From Paracoccaceae bacterium (GTDB taxonomy: Bacteria; Pseudomonadota; Alphaproteobacteria; Rhodobacterales; Rhodobacteraceae), in the NCBI GenBank assembly GCA_023259435.1, contig JALRHZ010000005.1, positions 1 to 52,819 of the forward strand: a stretch of DNA of 52,819 nt, in the 5' to 3' direction. A model generated the notes under the pieces. The model ran no database searches, had not been told where the DNA came from, and saw only the letters and a list, made by a program, of their open reading frames with translations. The translations under genes were made by a program, and so were the position numbers. This document shows, one piece after another, positions 26,773 through 36,288 of this stretch; position 1 is the first letter of the stretch, and every line of letters starts with the position of its first letter.

Positions 26773-27507
26773 CTAAGCGTCAGGACCAAGTTCAATTCGC
26801 CCTGATTTTGTCAGGGCGAATTTTTTTGTGCCATCCAAAACCACAGGCACCAATTCACGCCCAAAAGCAGCACCACCGTCGATGTTAAGGCGATTGCCGT
26901 AGTTTTTCGGAAAGTTAATCGGCGTGTGCCCATGCACGATATACTTTGGATGTGGCAGGGTATGCGCGTGAAATTCTTGCCTTATCCAAACCAGATCATT
27001 TTCGGTTTGCTCGGCAAGCGGTACATCCGGCCGAATACCCGCATGACAAAAATAGAGATCATCCGTTTCAAAAGACGTTTTTAGGTTCTTCAAGAATGCT
27101 TGGTGATCTTGTGGAATATGACGGCGCGCTTGCGCGTGGATATCACTTAGGAGGTCTTGCATGGGGGTAACTGAGATCCCATAGGACGCCAGTGTCTCGA
27201 TCCCACCAATCCGTTCGTGCAACCAATGCATGCCGACCATCATATGTGGATCATGACGCGGAGGGGTTTCCAAAAACCACTCCATCATCCGATCATGGTT
27301 GCCTTTTAGCGTAATAAGCGTGCGGCTTTGAGCCAGTTGTATAAGCCGGTCAATGACACCTTTGCTATTTGGCCCGCGATCAATGTAATCGCCAACGCAA
27401 ACAACTTTGGCATCGCGCCCACCATCTTGTTCGATCAGCTCAATCGCCTGATCGAGCTTGTCCAAATGACCGTGTATGTCGCCAATGGCGTAGATGGGCT
27501 GTGTCAT
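26773..27507 (-). CDS. PPP-family metallophosphatase
   Basis: Calcineurin-like phosphoesterase of the serine/threonine protein phosphatase or ApaH type, 244 aa. The metal-binding motifs are complete: GDIHGH (9-14), GDYIDRGPNSKGVIDRL, LKGNHDRM and the later HGHTPI. Substrate (phosphoprotein or diadenosine tetraphosphate) cannot be told from sequence. The last codons (FALTKSGRIEL) are written by the terminator hairpin of the convergent infB gene. It stands downstream of argG on the same strand, with an 86-bp gap. Confidence 0.85.
   Translation of the reverse strand: MTQPIYAIGDIHGHLDKLDQAIELIEQDGGRDAKVVCVGDYIDRGPNSKGVIDRLIQLAQSRTLITLKGNHDRMMEWFLETPPRHDPHMMVGMHWLHERIGGIETLASYGISVTPMQDLLSDIHAQARRHIPQDHQAFLKNLKTSFETDDLYFCHAGIRPDVPLAEQTENDLVWIRQEFHAHTLPHPKYIVHGHTPINFPKNYGNRLNIDGGAAFGRELVPVVLDGTKKFALTKSGRIELGPDA
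26794..26827 (+). terminator. infB operon terminator inside the phosphatase gene
   Basis: Perfect 12-bp stem AATTCGCCCTGA / TCAGGGCGAATT with a 5-nt loop and seven T. It lies 25 nt after the infB stop and entirely within the 3-prime coding end of the convergent phosphatase gene. Confidence 0.93.
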
Positions 27508-27593
27508 AATATTCCTGTTTTCACAAACAGTAGGTCAAGCCTGAGGGTTTGGCACCCCCAGACTTATACAGGAAGTTTTTCAGCCAACGAAGC

Positions 27594-28817
27594 CTATTTT
27601 AGGCGCTTATTTCGTGCCGCCAAAAGTTTCAAACGCAATGCGTTGAGCTGAATAAAGCCTGCCGCATCTTTTTGATCATAGGCGCCCGCATCATCTTCAA
27701 AGGTGACGTGTGCTTCGGAATAGAGGCTGTGATCCGACCAACGGCCAACGGTTTTTGCCGAACCTTTATAGAGTTTCAACCGAACTGTGCCGGTGACGTG
27801 CTCTTGAGACTTGTCGATTGCCGCCTGAAGCATTTCGCGTTCCGGGCTGTACCAAAAGCCATTATAAATCAATTCGGCATAGCGGGGCATCAGGCTATCT
27901 TTTAGATGGCCTGCACCACTATCAAGGGTGATTTGCTCAATACCACGGTGCGCCTCAAGAAGAATTTCCCCACCAGGCGTTTCATAAATGCCACGGGATT
28001 TCATGCCGACAAAGCGGTTTTCTACGAAATCAAGGCGGCCAATTCCATGTTTGCGGCCATATTCATTCAGCTCGGTCAAAATTGTTGCCGGTGACATATC
28101 TGTCCCGTTGATGGCAACGGCATCCCCACGTTCAAACGTGATTTCGATGAATTCCGGCGTATCGGGTGCCTCTTCTGGGCTTACTGTGCGCTGGTAGACA
28201 TAATCTGGTGCGGCCTCGGCTGGATCCTCTAGGACCTTACCTTCGGACGAGGTGTGCAGCAAATTTGCATCAACTGAGAACGGTGCTTCGCCGCGTTTAT
28301 CCTTTGCGATCGGGATCTGGTGCTCTTCTGCAAAAGCGATAAGTTTTGTTCGGCTGCTTAGGTCCCATTCCCGCCATGGGGCGATGACTTTGATATCTGG
28401 GTTCAACGCATAGGCCGCCAATTCAAAACGAACCTGATCATTGCCTTTGCCAGTTGCCCCATGGGCCACGGCATCTGCGCCTGTTTCTTGTGCAATCTCA
28501 ACAAGACGCTTTGAAATCAACGGACGCGCGATTGATGTACCCAAGAGGTATAGGCCTTCGTAAACTGCGTTTGCACGGAACATCGGGAAAACAAAATCAC
28601 GGACAAATTCTTCGCGAACGTCCTCGATGTAAATGTTTTCAGGTTTGATCCCTAAAAGTTCAGCTTTTTTGCGAGCAGGGTCCAATTCTTCGCCCTGCCC
28701 AAGATCTGCAGTGAATGTCACCACTTCGCACCCATATTCGGTTTGAAGCCATTTCAAAATGATGGATGTATCCAAACCACCGGAGTAGGCCAGAACAACT
28801 TTTTTCGGCGCAGACAT
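27594..28817 (-). CDS. argG: argininosuccinate synthase
   Basis: Joins citrulline and aspartate with ATP in arginine synthesis. The 407-aa length is standard. The N-type ATP pyrophosphatase loop is [17 protein letters not shown] at about 8-24. Other family segments include [37 protein letters not shown] and [18 protein letters not shown]. The start [14 protein letters not shown] is the usual one. It is a single gene with a 190-bp upstream region shared with the divergent chemotaxis receptor. Confidence 0.96.
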   Translation of the reverse strand: MSAPKKVVLAYSGGLDTSIILKWLQTEYGCEVVTFTADLGQGEELDPARKKAELLGIKPENIYIEDVREEFVRDFVFPMFRANAVYEGLYLLGTSIARPLISKRLVEIAQETGADAVAHGATGKGNDQVRFELAAYALNPDIKVIAPWREWDLSSRTKLIAFAEEHQIPIAKDKRGEAPFSVDANLLHTSSEGKVLEDPAEAAPDYVYQRTVSPEEAPDTPEFIEITFERGDAVAINGTDMSPATILTELNEYGRKHGIGRLDFVENRFVGMKSRGIYETPGGEILLEAHRGIEQITLDSGAGHLKDSLMPRYAELIYNGFWYSPEREMLQAAIDKSQEHVTGTVRLKLYKGSAKTVGRWSDHSLYSEAHVTFEDDAGAYDQKDAAGFIQLNALRLKLLAARNKRLK

Positions 28818-28924
28818 GGTAAATTCCTCTTATTCTGATTCAACGGTGGCGATACCTGTTTTACGCATTAGGGGCAAGAGACTTGCCCATTTATCGCCGT
28901 AACAAGGGTGTCAATTTGGGAATT

Positions 28925-28945
28925 TGGGTCGGCCAAAATGACCCA
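28925..28945. promoter_or_regulatory. 6-bp inverted repeat between argG and the receptor gene
   Basis: TGGGTC and GACCCA flank a 9-nt spacer in the divergent intergenic region. The spacing fits a dimeric operator, but short arms like these also occur by chance. Confidence 0.3.
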
Positions 28946-29007
28946 CGATTCAACTCGGCACAAAAATTGCCGTTATCTTTAGGATCACGTACACACAGGA
29001 TACGACC

Positions 29008-30297
29008 ATGTTTCTCACTCGTCTAAAACGCCATTCGGCTTCGCAGGTCTTTTCGCCCGAGCAAGTCAGTCGCGCAATGAACAATTCCCAAGCCATTATC
29101 TATTTTTCTCCCACCGGAGTCATTCTTGACGCCAATGATAACTTCTTGAATGCACTGGGCTATCGTCTTGTGGATATCGTAGGGAAACATCACAGCATAT
29201 TTTGCGACCCTCATTATATTGAAACCCCCGAATACGAAGAATTTTGGGACTCATTGGCCGAGGGTCAATTTCAAAGCGGGAGTTACAAACGCGTCACGTC
29301 AAACGGCGAGGATATTTTCATTCAAGCAACGTATAATCCAATTGTAAGTCATGACGGCACAGTAATCGGCGTCGTTAAGTATGCGGTCGATGTCACGATT
29401 CCCACAGTCAAACAAAAAGAAGCAATCGCTTTGACACAGGCGTCAATCTCTTTCTCGGTGGACGGTTATGTAACAGATGTGAACAAAACATTCTTAGGGG
29501 CTCTTGGATATACGTATGAAGAGGTAATTAACAAACATCACAGCATGTTCTGTGATCCTGAATATGTGAAAAGCGCGCAATATCGCCAATTTTGGGAAAA
29601 GTTAGGCTCTGGTCAAGCAGTTCACGGAGAGTTCCGCCGCCTTTGCAAAAACGGTCAGGACATTTTTATTCGTGCATCTTACAATCCAGATTATGATCTA
29701 AACGGCCAAATCATTGGCGTCACCAAATACGCCACCGACATTACCGAAGAGAAACGTAACCATGCAGAGGTCATGTCAGTGGTCGAAGGTACGGCCTCGG
29801 CCGTGACCGAAGTGAACCAATCCATCACGCATATCGCTGATCTCATGCGCAATACAACGGACTCAGCGAATGTCACGGTGCAGGCCACCCATGATGTAAA
29901 AGGCATAGTTGGGAATTTGATTACTGCTTCTGAAAAAATGAGTTCGACCGTTGAGCAAATTTATTCGATTGCAGATCAAATTAACCTGCTAGCTTTGAAC
30001 GCCGCAGTAGAAGCGGCTCGTGCTGGTGACGCAGGCAAAGGGTTTGCGGTGGTTGCAGGTGAGGTCAAAAATCTTGCGACAAGCGCATCAGGTTTTACAT
30101 CATCCATTGCACAGGAAATCGAAACAGTGCAAAAAATCTCGAATGAGATTTCAAATAGCATGACGGACATGCTTCGAAACACTGAAATGCTGAAAGACAG
30201 TACAATATCTGTGTCCTCGGCCACGGATCAGCAAACTGCGGCCATGACGGATATTTCAACGCGCATGGTGAATCTTGCGAATATGATAAACAAGTAA
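29008..30297 (+). CDS. soluble double-PAS methyl-accepting chemotaxis protein
   Basis: Cytoplasmic sensor for the chemotaxis pathway, 429 aa, without any membrane segment or HAMP domain. Two PAS domains in tandem (about 25-130 and 145-250) share [20 protein letters not shown] and [20 protein letters not shown], showing an internal duplication. The signalling domain carries [20 protein letters not shown] and [12 protein letters not shown]. The layout recalls BdlA/Aer-type receptors that sense redox or energy state through PAS-bound cofactors. No che genes are nearby. CACAGGATAC precedes the ATG. Confidence 0.9.
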   Translation: MFLTRLKRHSASQVFSPEQVSRAMNNSQAIIYFSPTGVILDANDNFLNALGYRLVDIVGKHHSIFCDPHYIETPEYEEFWDSLAEGQFQSGSYKRVTSNGEDIFIQATYNPIVSHDGTVIGVVKYAVDVTIPTVKQKEAIALTQASISFSVDGYVTDVNKTFLGALGYTYEEVINKHHSMFCDPEYVKSAQYRQFWEKLGSGQAVHGEFRRLCKNGQDIFIRASYNPDYDLNGQIIGVTKYATDITEEKRNHAEVMSVVEGTASAVTEVNQSITHIADLMRNTTDSANVTVQATHDVKGIVGNLITASEKMSSTVEQIYSIADQINLLALNAAVEAARAGDAGKGFAVVAGEVKNLATSASGFTSSIAQEIETVQKISNEISNSMTDMLRNTEMLKDSTISVSSATDQQTAAMTDISTRMVNLANMINK

Positions 30298-30316
30298 TCG
30301 CAGAACTTTCTGCTTC

Positions 30317-30331
30317 ACACCCAGCGGGTGT
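30317..30331. terminator. weak hairpin after the receptor gene
   Basis: ACACCC-AGC-GGGTGT forms a 6-bp stem 20 nt after the receptor stop. No T-run follows, so terminator function is doubtful. Confidence 0.3.
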
Positions 30332-30383
30332 ATGCAACAGTATATGCTTGCATCACCTGACGGGTTGGGTCACTTCTGAGCAT

Positions 30384-31610
30384 ATGAGTGATTTCAGAAC
30401 AGCCGCCGACGCAAGTGAACAAGAAATGCGCGCAGTTTTTGCGCCAACACCTTTGCAACATAACGCGCATCTCAGCGCGCTATATGATGCCGACATCTGG
30501 CTAAAGCGCGAAGACCTGAGCCCGGTTCGATCCTATAAATTGCGCGGGGCGTTTAACGCGATGCGCAAGGTCAAAGAGCAATCAAGATTTGTCTGTGCCA
30601 GTGCGGGAAACCATGCCCAAGGTGTGGCCTATATGTGTAAACACTTTGATGTGCATGGTACAATTTTTATGCCGGTGACAACACCGCAACAAAAGATTCA
30701 AAAGACCAAGATTTTTGGTGGCGACAACGTCGAGATCAAATTGGTTGGCGACTATTTCGACGACTGTTTGCGCGCAGCCCAAGATTTTTGCCAAGCAGAA
30801 AATGCACATTTCCTTCCGCCCTTTGACGATCTTGATGTCATAGAAGGACAGGCGACAGTTGCCGTCGAAATTGAACAACAGTTAGGCAAAATTCCGGATC
30901 ACATTGTCCTACCGGTTGGGGGGGGCGGATTATCGTCCGGCGTGATCAAGTATTTTGGAAACAGTCCTCAGTATTCCTTGGTTGAACCCATGGGAGGGGC
31001 CTGTTTATGGGCTGCTCTGATCGCGGGCAAACCTATAGCCTTGGACCATGTCAACACATTTGCCGATGGGGCCGCCGTAGGAAAGATAGGTCAACGTACA
31101 TTTGAGACCCTTCATTCTGTGGGCCTCGCCTCTGTGATCCGTGTCCCCGAAGATCGATTATGTTTATCTATGCTGGATATGTTGAATATCGAAGGTATCG
31201 TCCTTGAGCCTGCCGGAGCACTGTCCGTTGATGCTTTGAAAGATCTTGGACAAGCCATTCGGGGACGAACCGTTGTATGCGTCACATCCGGAGGAAACTT
31301 TGATTTTGAACGCTTACCCGAAGTGAAAGAGCGCGCTCAGAAATTCGCCGGTGTCAAAAAATATTTGATCCTGCGCATGCCTCAGCGCCCTGGTGCCCTA
31401 AAAGAGTTTCTGAACTTTTTGGGTCCAGAGGACGATATCACACGCTTTGAGTATCTCAAAAAATCCACGCGGAACTTTGGGTCAATCCTAATAGGCATAG
31501 AGACCAAAGAGCCCGAACAATTCAACCATTTCTTTGAAAGGCTGAATAGCTCAGGGTTTACATATACCGACATTACAAACGATGAAATCTTGGCGCAATT
31601 TGTGATTTAA
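30384..31610 (+). CDS. ilvA: threonine dehydratase
   Basis: PLP enzyme turning threonine into 2-oxobutyrate for isoleucine synthesis. I start at ATG 30384 (MSDFRTAADASEQEMRAVF, 408 aa); the frame is open 36 nt further to a TTG with no family sequence. The PLP lysine is in RSYKLRGAFNAM, the phosphate-binding glycines in LPVGGGGLSSG, and ASAGNHAQGVAY is the substrate loop. A single ACT-like C-terminal part (YLILRMPQRPGALKEFLNFL) is present, as in the shorter IlvA form. Its stop overlaps the SDR start (TAATG). Confidence 0.92.
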   Translation: MSDFRTAADASEQEMRAVFAPTPLQHNAHLSALYDADIWLKREDLSPVRSYKLRGAFNAMRKVKEQSRFVCASAGNHAQGVAYMCKHFDVHGTIFMPVTTPQQKIQKTKIFGGDNVEIKLVGDYFDDCLRAAQDFCQAENAHFLPPFDDLDVIEGQATVAVEIEQQLGKIPDHIVLPVGGGGLSSGVIKYFGNSPQYSLVEPMGGACLWAALIAGKPIALDHVNTFADGAAVGKIGQRTFETLHSVGLASVIRVPEDRLCLSMLDMLNIEGIVLEPAGALSVDALKDLGQAIRGRTVVCVTSGGNFDFERLPEVKERAQKFAGVKKYLILRMPQRPGALKEFLNFLGPEDDITRFEYLKKSTRNFGSILIGIETKEPEQFNHFFERLNSSGFTYTDITNDEILAQFVI

Positions 31611-32422
31611 TGGAATTCAAAGGGACACGCACAGTTATTACAGGTGGGGCAAACGGGATTGGTCGCGCTTTGGCGTTCGAAATTACGCGCCGCGGCGGCA
31701 AGGTTGTCCTCTTGGACCTTAATCCACAGGCGCTTAAAGCCGCAGGCGAGCAGCTTTCATGCCCTTGGTACGTCTGTGATGTGACGGAGGAAGCCCACCT
31801 GACCTCTTGCGTTCTTGAGATACAGCAAGAGCATGGCCCAATCGATATGTGGATTTCTGGTGCAGGCGTATTGTCCCCTGACCCAACTCATGCCGCCTCG
31901 GCCAATAACGATATGTGGACCCGCGCATGGGATGTTCATGTTATGGCCCATGTCTACGCCGCGCGATGCCTTTTGCCGACAATGCTAGATCGCGGGCGTG
32001 GCTATCTGGTTAATATTGCATCAGCTGCCGGTCTGCTGTGCCAAATTGGCGATGCCGCCTATTCTGCAACCAAACATGCAGCGGTCAGTTTCGCGCAATC
32101 TTTGGCAATTTCACACGGGGATCAAGGCATATCTGTTTCCGTCGTTTGCCCACAGTATGTTTCGACGCCATTGTTGGGATACGATAATGATCACGTTTCA
32201 GATGAGACAGGGTTACTTTCCTCCAAAGACGCCGCCATCCTCATTTGTGATGGGCTGGAACAGCAAGACTTTTTGATCTTAACGCATCCCGAGGTGGCCG
32301 ATTACACACAATTCAAAGCACAAAACCCTGAAAAATGGATCAAGGGAATGCAGCGCCTGCGGGACAAACAATATGACGAAGATGGCATCCTAAAAATCGG
32401 ACAGCTGCACCGCCTGGTTTAG
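31610..32422 (+). CDS. short-chain dehydrogenase/reductase
   Basis: NAD(P)-dependent oxidoreductase of the classical SDR type, 270 aa. The cofactor loop is TGGANGIGRAL at about 11-21. The substrate-side serine lies in VNIASAAGLL and the catalytic pair in YSATKHA (Tyr-x3-Lys). The substrate is unknown. It is translationally coupled to ilvA and converges with the Hpt gene (4-nt overlap). Coupling to ilvA does not by itself indicate a role in isoleucine synthesis. Confidence 0.88.
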   Translation: MEFKGTRTVITGGANGIGRALAFEITRRGGKVVLLDLNPQALKAAGEQLSCPWYVCDVTEEAHLTSCVLEIQQEHGPIDMWISGAGVLSPDPTHAASANNDMWTRAWDVHVMAHVYAARCLLPTMLDRGRGYLVNIASAAGLLCQIGDAAYSATKHAAVSFAQSLAISHGDQGISVSVVCPQYVSTPLLGYDNDHVSDETGLLSSKDAAILICDGLEQQDFLILTHPEVADYTQFKAQNPEKWIKGMQRLRDKQYDEDGILKIGQLHRLV

Positions 32423-32751
32423 GCCGCAAATTTCTGGGCAATTTGGGCCATAAAGTCGGCTCTGGACAGATCATAGCACTCAACCACAGCTCTCAGATCA
32501 ATTTCATCTCCTTGGCCTTGTTCGGCAAGAATTTCTCCGTTTTGGCAGAGATCTGCAAAATTCTGAAAACCCAAATTCAATGCGCTCCCTTTCAAAAAAT
32601 GCATATGCGCTTCTAGCTGATCCACCCCAGTTTCATCACGAAATAGATCAATTATGCTTTCCACCTCTTCTAAGAACAGCTCGATAATCTCATCAAAACC
32701 ATCTTCTCCAACTTCATCGCGCAACTCTGCGACCCTTTTCCAATCAATCAT
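32419..32751 (-). CDS. histidine phosphotransfer (Hpt) protein
   Basis: Stand-alone phosphorelay protein, 110 aa, alpha-helical and acidic. The phosphorylated histidine is His51 in HFLKGSALNLGF, the Hpt consensus. It is divergent from a receiver-PP2C gene over 145 bp, so the pair may exchange phosphate. Hpt proteins take phosphate from hybrid kinases and pass it to receivers; a hybrid-type sensor could be elsewhere in the genome. Confidence 0.88.
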   Translation of the reverse strand: MIDWKRVAELRDEVGEDGFDEIIELFLEEVESIIDLFRDETGVDQLEAHMHFLKGSALNLGFQNFADLCQNGEILAEQGQGDEIDLRAVVECYDLSRADFMAQIAQKFAA

Positions 32752-32790
32752 GGCTCTACTCCTCTATCGGCCAATGATTGCCCCAGACTG

Positions 32791-32805
32791 TTAACAGAGT
32801 GTTAC
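32791..32805. promoter_or_regulatory. CtrA-like box TTAA-N7-TTAC
   Basis: TTAACAGAGTGTTAC differs by one base from the CtrA consensus TTAA-N7-TTAA. A half site TTAACC lies at 32848-32853 and another TTAA at 32890-32893. All are in the region between the Hpt gene and the receiver-PP2C gene. Confidence 0.45.
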
Positions 32806-32896
32806 GGCTAAAATTGAAGTATTTAGAATGCGGTTTTTAGATATCTGTTAACCTAAGCTTGGCACAGTAAATGAGTACAAAGTGTAGGGTTAACGA

Positions 32897-34165
32897 TTGG
32901 CGCAGACGGCAAACATTCCTCATGAGGCACTTCCGGCCAAAGGAAGACGCATTTTGGTTGTGGATGATAGCCGTCTGCAACGCAAAATCACGTCGACAAT
33001 GTTGCGCCGGTGGGGCTTTGAGGTGCTTGAGGCAGCAAGTGGAAAAGACGCTCTTGAAATAGCCCAAGACTATATGCCTGATCTGATCATAAGCGACTGG
33101 ATGATGCCGGGGATGACCGGACTAGAACTGTGCCAAGAGATCCGTCAAAAATCAAAGGACCGATATTGCTATTTTATTTTGGTCACGTCCAAATCCGAAA
33201 AAGCCGAAGTTGCAAGGGGGTTGGATATCGGTGCGGATGATTTCCTTAGCAAACCTGTAAACGCATCCGAACTACAGGCGCGCATCGCCGCGGGCGAGAG
33301 AATCATCACAATGCAAGAGGAACTGCAGACCAAAAACCGACTGATTTCAGATACATTATCCGAGCTCCAACGCCTTTACACAGCGGTCGATAATGACCTT
33401 GTTGAGGCGAAAAAATTGCAACAATCTTTGGTGCGTGACCGGCATCGTTCCTTTGGATCGTGTGAAATTTCTTTGCTTCTCAACAGCGCCGGTCATGTCG
33501 GCGGCGACCTTGTAGGTATGTACCAAGCAGGACCAGATCATGTTGGGTTTTACGGCATTGATGTGTCAGGCCACGGAATTAGCTCGGCCCTTATGACCGC
33601 GCGGTTGGCCGGTTATCTCTCTTCTTCGGAACCAGAGCATAACCTCGCCTTGCGCGTTGATCATATGGGACTGTCACGTCCTCGGGATCCCGCCAAAGTC
33701 ATCTCGGATCTTAACCGTCTGGTCCTAGAGGAAATGACAACAGATCTATATTTTACTATGCTCTTAGCCCACCTTGATCTAGGAACAGGAGCTCTTGAGG
33801 TGGCCCAAGCCGGTCATCCGCATCCTGTCATTTTGCGCGCCGATGGACGGTTTGAAACAATCGGCGAAGGCGGTCTTCCCGTTGGCCTTATCCCCAAAGC
33901 AGAATTTGACACTACCACCCACGCATTGCGATCAGGCGACCGTATTTTGATCCTGTCAGATGGCGTAACCGAATGTCCAATGCCTGATGGCCGCATGATA
34001 GAGGACATGGGGTTAGACGTGTTTGCACGTGGGTTTTCGACCGAAACGGGACCGGCGCTATTAGATGGTTTAATGTGGCATCTTACCCAAACCGCGCAAA
34101 CAGATCGGTTACCGGACGATGTCTCTGCTGTTTTGGTAGAATTTTATGGCTCACATTTGATTTAA
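32897..34165 (+). CDS. response regulator with PP2C phosphatase output (RbaY-like)
   Basis: The 422-aa protein combines an N-terminal receiver (about 17-135; Asp67 in LIISDWMMPG, VVDDSRLQRK acidic patch) with a coiled linker and a C-terminal SpoIIE/RsbU-type phosphatase. Metal-ligand motifs are GGDLVGMY, GIDVSGHGISSALM and ILSDGVTECP. Start is TTG, since no ATG lies before the receiver core and AGGG is 8 nt upstream. Such proteins dephosphorylate anti-sigma antagonists in partner-switching. In Rhodobacter capsulatus RbaY has this architecture and affects gene transfer agent production; orthology here is inferred. Confidence 0.9.
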   Translation: MAQTANIPHEALPAKGRRILVVDDSRLQRKITSTMLRRWGFEVLEAASGKDALEIAQDYMPDLIISDWMMPGMTGLELCQEIRQKSKDRYCYFILVTSKSEKAEVARGLDIGADDFLSKPVNASELQARIAAGERIITMQEELQTKNRLISDTLSELQRLYTAVDNDLVEAKKLQQSLVRDRHRSFGSCEISLLLNSAGHVGGDLVGMYQAGPDHVGFYGIDVSGHGISSALMTARLAGYLSSSEPEHNLALRVDHMGLSRPRDPAKVISDLNRLVLEEMTTDLYFTMLLAHLDLGTGALEVAQAGHPHPVILRADGRFETIGEGGLPVGLIPKAEFDTTTHALRSGDRILILSDGVTECPMPDGRMIEDMGLDVFARGFSTETGPALLDGLMWHLTQTAQTDRLPDDVSAVLVEFYGSHLI

Positions 34166-34597
34166 TTGCATAAATCTTTTCAAGAAAAACCGGTCACCCG
34201 GGTTGGCCACAAGTTGGCTTGCCTCTTCTATAGGCATCCAATGCGCTTCATGACCAACTTCTGTGGGATCACAAATTTTGCGAACAGGTTGGGCCACATA
34301 GATGGAACAAATCTTATTCGCGTACATATCGTACTCTGGCATAAAGACATATCGACGAAACACACCCATTTTGCGCGGCGCGGCAACACGCCAACCGGTC
34401 TCTTCCATGACCTCTCGGTGTAAGGCCGTCACAGGAGATTCTCCTGGATCGACACCACCTCCTGGTAATTGAAACTCACTTTCCGGCATTGATTGGTGTG
34501 TCACCAACACCATGCCCCCGCGTTCGATGATGGCATATGCACCTGGACGAGGACGATAAGAAATTCCCGCAAGGGGTTGTTCACCGAACCGACGCAT
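34151..34597 (-). CDS. Nudix hydrolase
   Basis: Cleaves a nucleoside diphosphate linked to another group; substrate unknown. From ATG 34597 (MRRFGEQPLAGISYRPRPGA, 148 aa), supported by GAGG at 8-nt spacing. The Nudix box is complete: GGVDPGESPVTALHREVMEE followed by TGW. The 3-prime end overlaps the convergent phosphatase gene by 15 nt. It is divergent from hslO over 82 bp. Confidence 0.88.
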   Translation of the reverse strand: MRRFGEQPLAGISYRPRPGAYAIIERGGMVLVTHQSMPESEFQLPGGGVDPGESPVTALHREVMEETGWRVAAPRKMGVFRRYVFMPEYDMYANKICSIYVAQPVRKICDPTEVGHEAHWMPIEEASQLVANPGDRFFLKRFMQLNQM

Positions 34598-34679
34598 CCT
34601 ATTTACCTCACTTCTTGCAACGCTTGTTCCTATACCGCAAACAGGGTATGGCACATATTGCGCAACATGGGGAAGCCTT

Positions 34680-35681
34680 ATGTCTATGGGTTCAAAAATC
34701 GCATGGGACGATACCGTCCTTCCGTTTCAGCTAGATAAATCTGACACTCGAGGCCGAGTGGTACGTCTTGATGGCGTTCTAAGCGGTGTTCTGAAACAGC
34801 ATGATTATCCCCCCGTGGTCGAAGCTTTGGTCGCGGAAATGGCACTTTTGACCGCGCTTATCGGTGAAAGCATCAAATTACGCTGGAAACTGTCCTTACA
34901 GGTGCAGACCAAAGGGGCCGTGCGCATGATTGCCACGGATTACTATGGTCCAACCAAAGAAGGAGAGCCAGCACGTATTCGCGCCTACGCAAGTTTCGAC
35001 CCTGACCGTCTAACAGACGGCACTCCGTTCGAGCAAATCGGAAATGAAGGATATTTTGCGGTCCTCATCGACCAAGGGAATGGCATGAAGCCTTACCAAG
35101 GAATTGCCCCTTTATCTGGTGGATCATTGACCGCAGCGGCCGAAGGATATTTCGCCCAGTCAGAGCAACTTCCAACTCGGTTTTTGTTGAAGTTTGGCAA
35201 ATCTCAGGAACCAGGCGTTGCCGAGCATTGGCGCGCAGGGGGTGTGATGTTGCAACACATGCCAAAGGCATCACCGTCAGTAACGGGCGAAGGTGGAAGC
35301 GGCGAAGATGGGCTATTGATTGCCAATGACCTACTCGATGGCGATGACGAGGAAAATTGGAACCGCGCCAACATATTGCTAAGCTCGGTCGAAGATCTTG
35401 AGCTGATCGGCCCCAGTGTGACGCCAACCGAATTATTGGTGCGCTTGTTCCACGAAGAAGATCCTCGGGTTTTCGATGCTCAACACGTTGAATTTGGCTG
35501 CACCTGTTCCGAGGACCGTGTCCGCCAATCGCTATCGATTTATTCAGCGAAAGACATAGAAAAAATGACAACGCCAGAAGGGACTGTAACAGCAGACTGT
35601 CAATTCTGTGGGTCGCATTATGTGTTGGATCCAAAGACAGTTGGATTTGAGGCACAACCCTCTCAGGACGATGCAGAATAA
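34680..35681 (+). CDS. hslO: redox-regulated chaperone Hsp33
   Basis: Holdase activated by oxidation and unfolding. The 333-aa protein begins MSMGSKIAWDDTVLPFQLD. The zinc centre has the CxC and CxxC pairs FGCTCSED and DCQFCGSHY near residues 272 and 307. N-terminal segments such as VEALVAEMALLTALIGESIK fit the family. GGGGAAG precedes the ATG. It heads an overlapping hslO-nudix-cca string. Confidence 0.93.
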   Translation: MSMGSKIAWDDTVLPFQLDKSDTRGRVVRLDGVLSGVLKQHDYPPVVEALVAEMALLTALIGESIKLRWKLSLQVQTKGAVRMIATDYYGPTKEGEPARIRAYASFDPDRLTDGTPFEQIGNEGYFAVLIDQGNGMKPYQGIAPLSGGSLTAAAEGYFAQSEQLPTRFLLKFGKSQEPGVAEHWRAGGVMLQHMPKASPSVTGEGGSGEDGLLIANDLLDGDDEENWNRANILLSSVEDLELIGPSVTPTELLVRLFHEEDPRVFDAQHVEFGCTCSEDRVRQSLSIYSAKDIEKMTTPEGTVTADCQFCGSHYVLDPKTVGFEAQPSQDDAE

Positions 35682-36288
35682 TCTGATCTCAAAATTGCGC
35701 GCGGCCGTATCCAATACGGCCGTGGCCTCTTCTGATTTTGATTTGAACCCCGACTATGACCCTCCTGAGAACCGAATTCTTCGGCCTGCCGCTGTGTTAA
35801 TCGGTGTGACCGCTTTTGACGATCATCCTCGCGTCGTTCTTACTCAACGTTCGTCACACTTAAAACACCACCCTGGACAGATCGCTTTTCCGGGCGGCAA
35901 ACAAGACAAAACAGATCAAGACGCAGTCGCTTGTGCCTTGCGAGAAGCCCGTGAAGAAATTGGTTTGCCTTCTGATCATGTCGATATCTTGGGCACAATA
36001 GCCCCACACGAAACGGTTACAGGGTTCCAAGTGACACCCGTGGTTGGCCTAATCACACGGGATTTTGACCCCACACCCGAAGAGGGCGAAGTCGCAGAAG
36101 TATTTGCCCCGCCTCTTAGCTTTCTTGCCGCTCCTTCAAATTATGCGGTCCAACAACGACGCTGGCGCGGACAATGGCGGAACTATTATACCGTCCCGTT
36201 CGGACCCTATTACATCTGGGGTGCAACGGCGCGCATTCTAAGGGGACTGGCCGAACAGATGGCGCAGTCAGAACAAGATGGGCAGTGA
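35671..36288 (+). CDS. CoA pyrophosphatase-type Nudix hydrolase
   Basis: The 205-aa product starts at ATG 35671 (MQNNLISKLRAAVSNTA), overlapping hslO by 11 nt. It carries the UPF0035 signature LTQRSSHLKHHPGQIAFPGG directly before the Nudix box ALREAREEIGL. This combination marks coenzyme A pyrophosphatases (NUDT7/YeaB type), which release phosphopantetheine and 3-prime,5-prime-ADP. It overlaps the next gene by 11 nt. Confidence 0.9.
   Translation: MQNNLISKLRAAVSNTAVASSDFDLNPDYDPPENRILRPAAVLIGVTAFDDHPRVVLTQRSSHLKHHPGQIAFPGGKQDKTDQDAVACALREAREEIGLPSDHVDILGTIAPHETVTGFQVTPVVGLITRDFDPTPEEGEVAEVFAPPLSFLAAPSNYAVQQRRWRGQWRNYYTVPFGPYYIWGATARILRGLAEQMAQSEQDGQ

Noticed and set aside
27535-27580. GGGGGTGCCAAACCCTC-type hairpin between the phosphatase gene and argG
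   Set aside because: Stem is short with a large loop and only a distant T-run, so terminator status after argG is unsupported.
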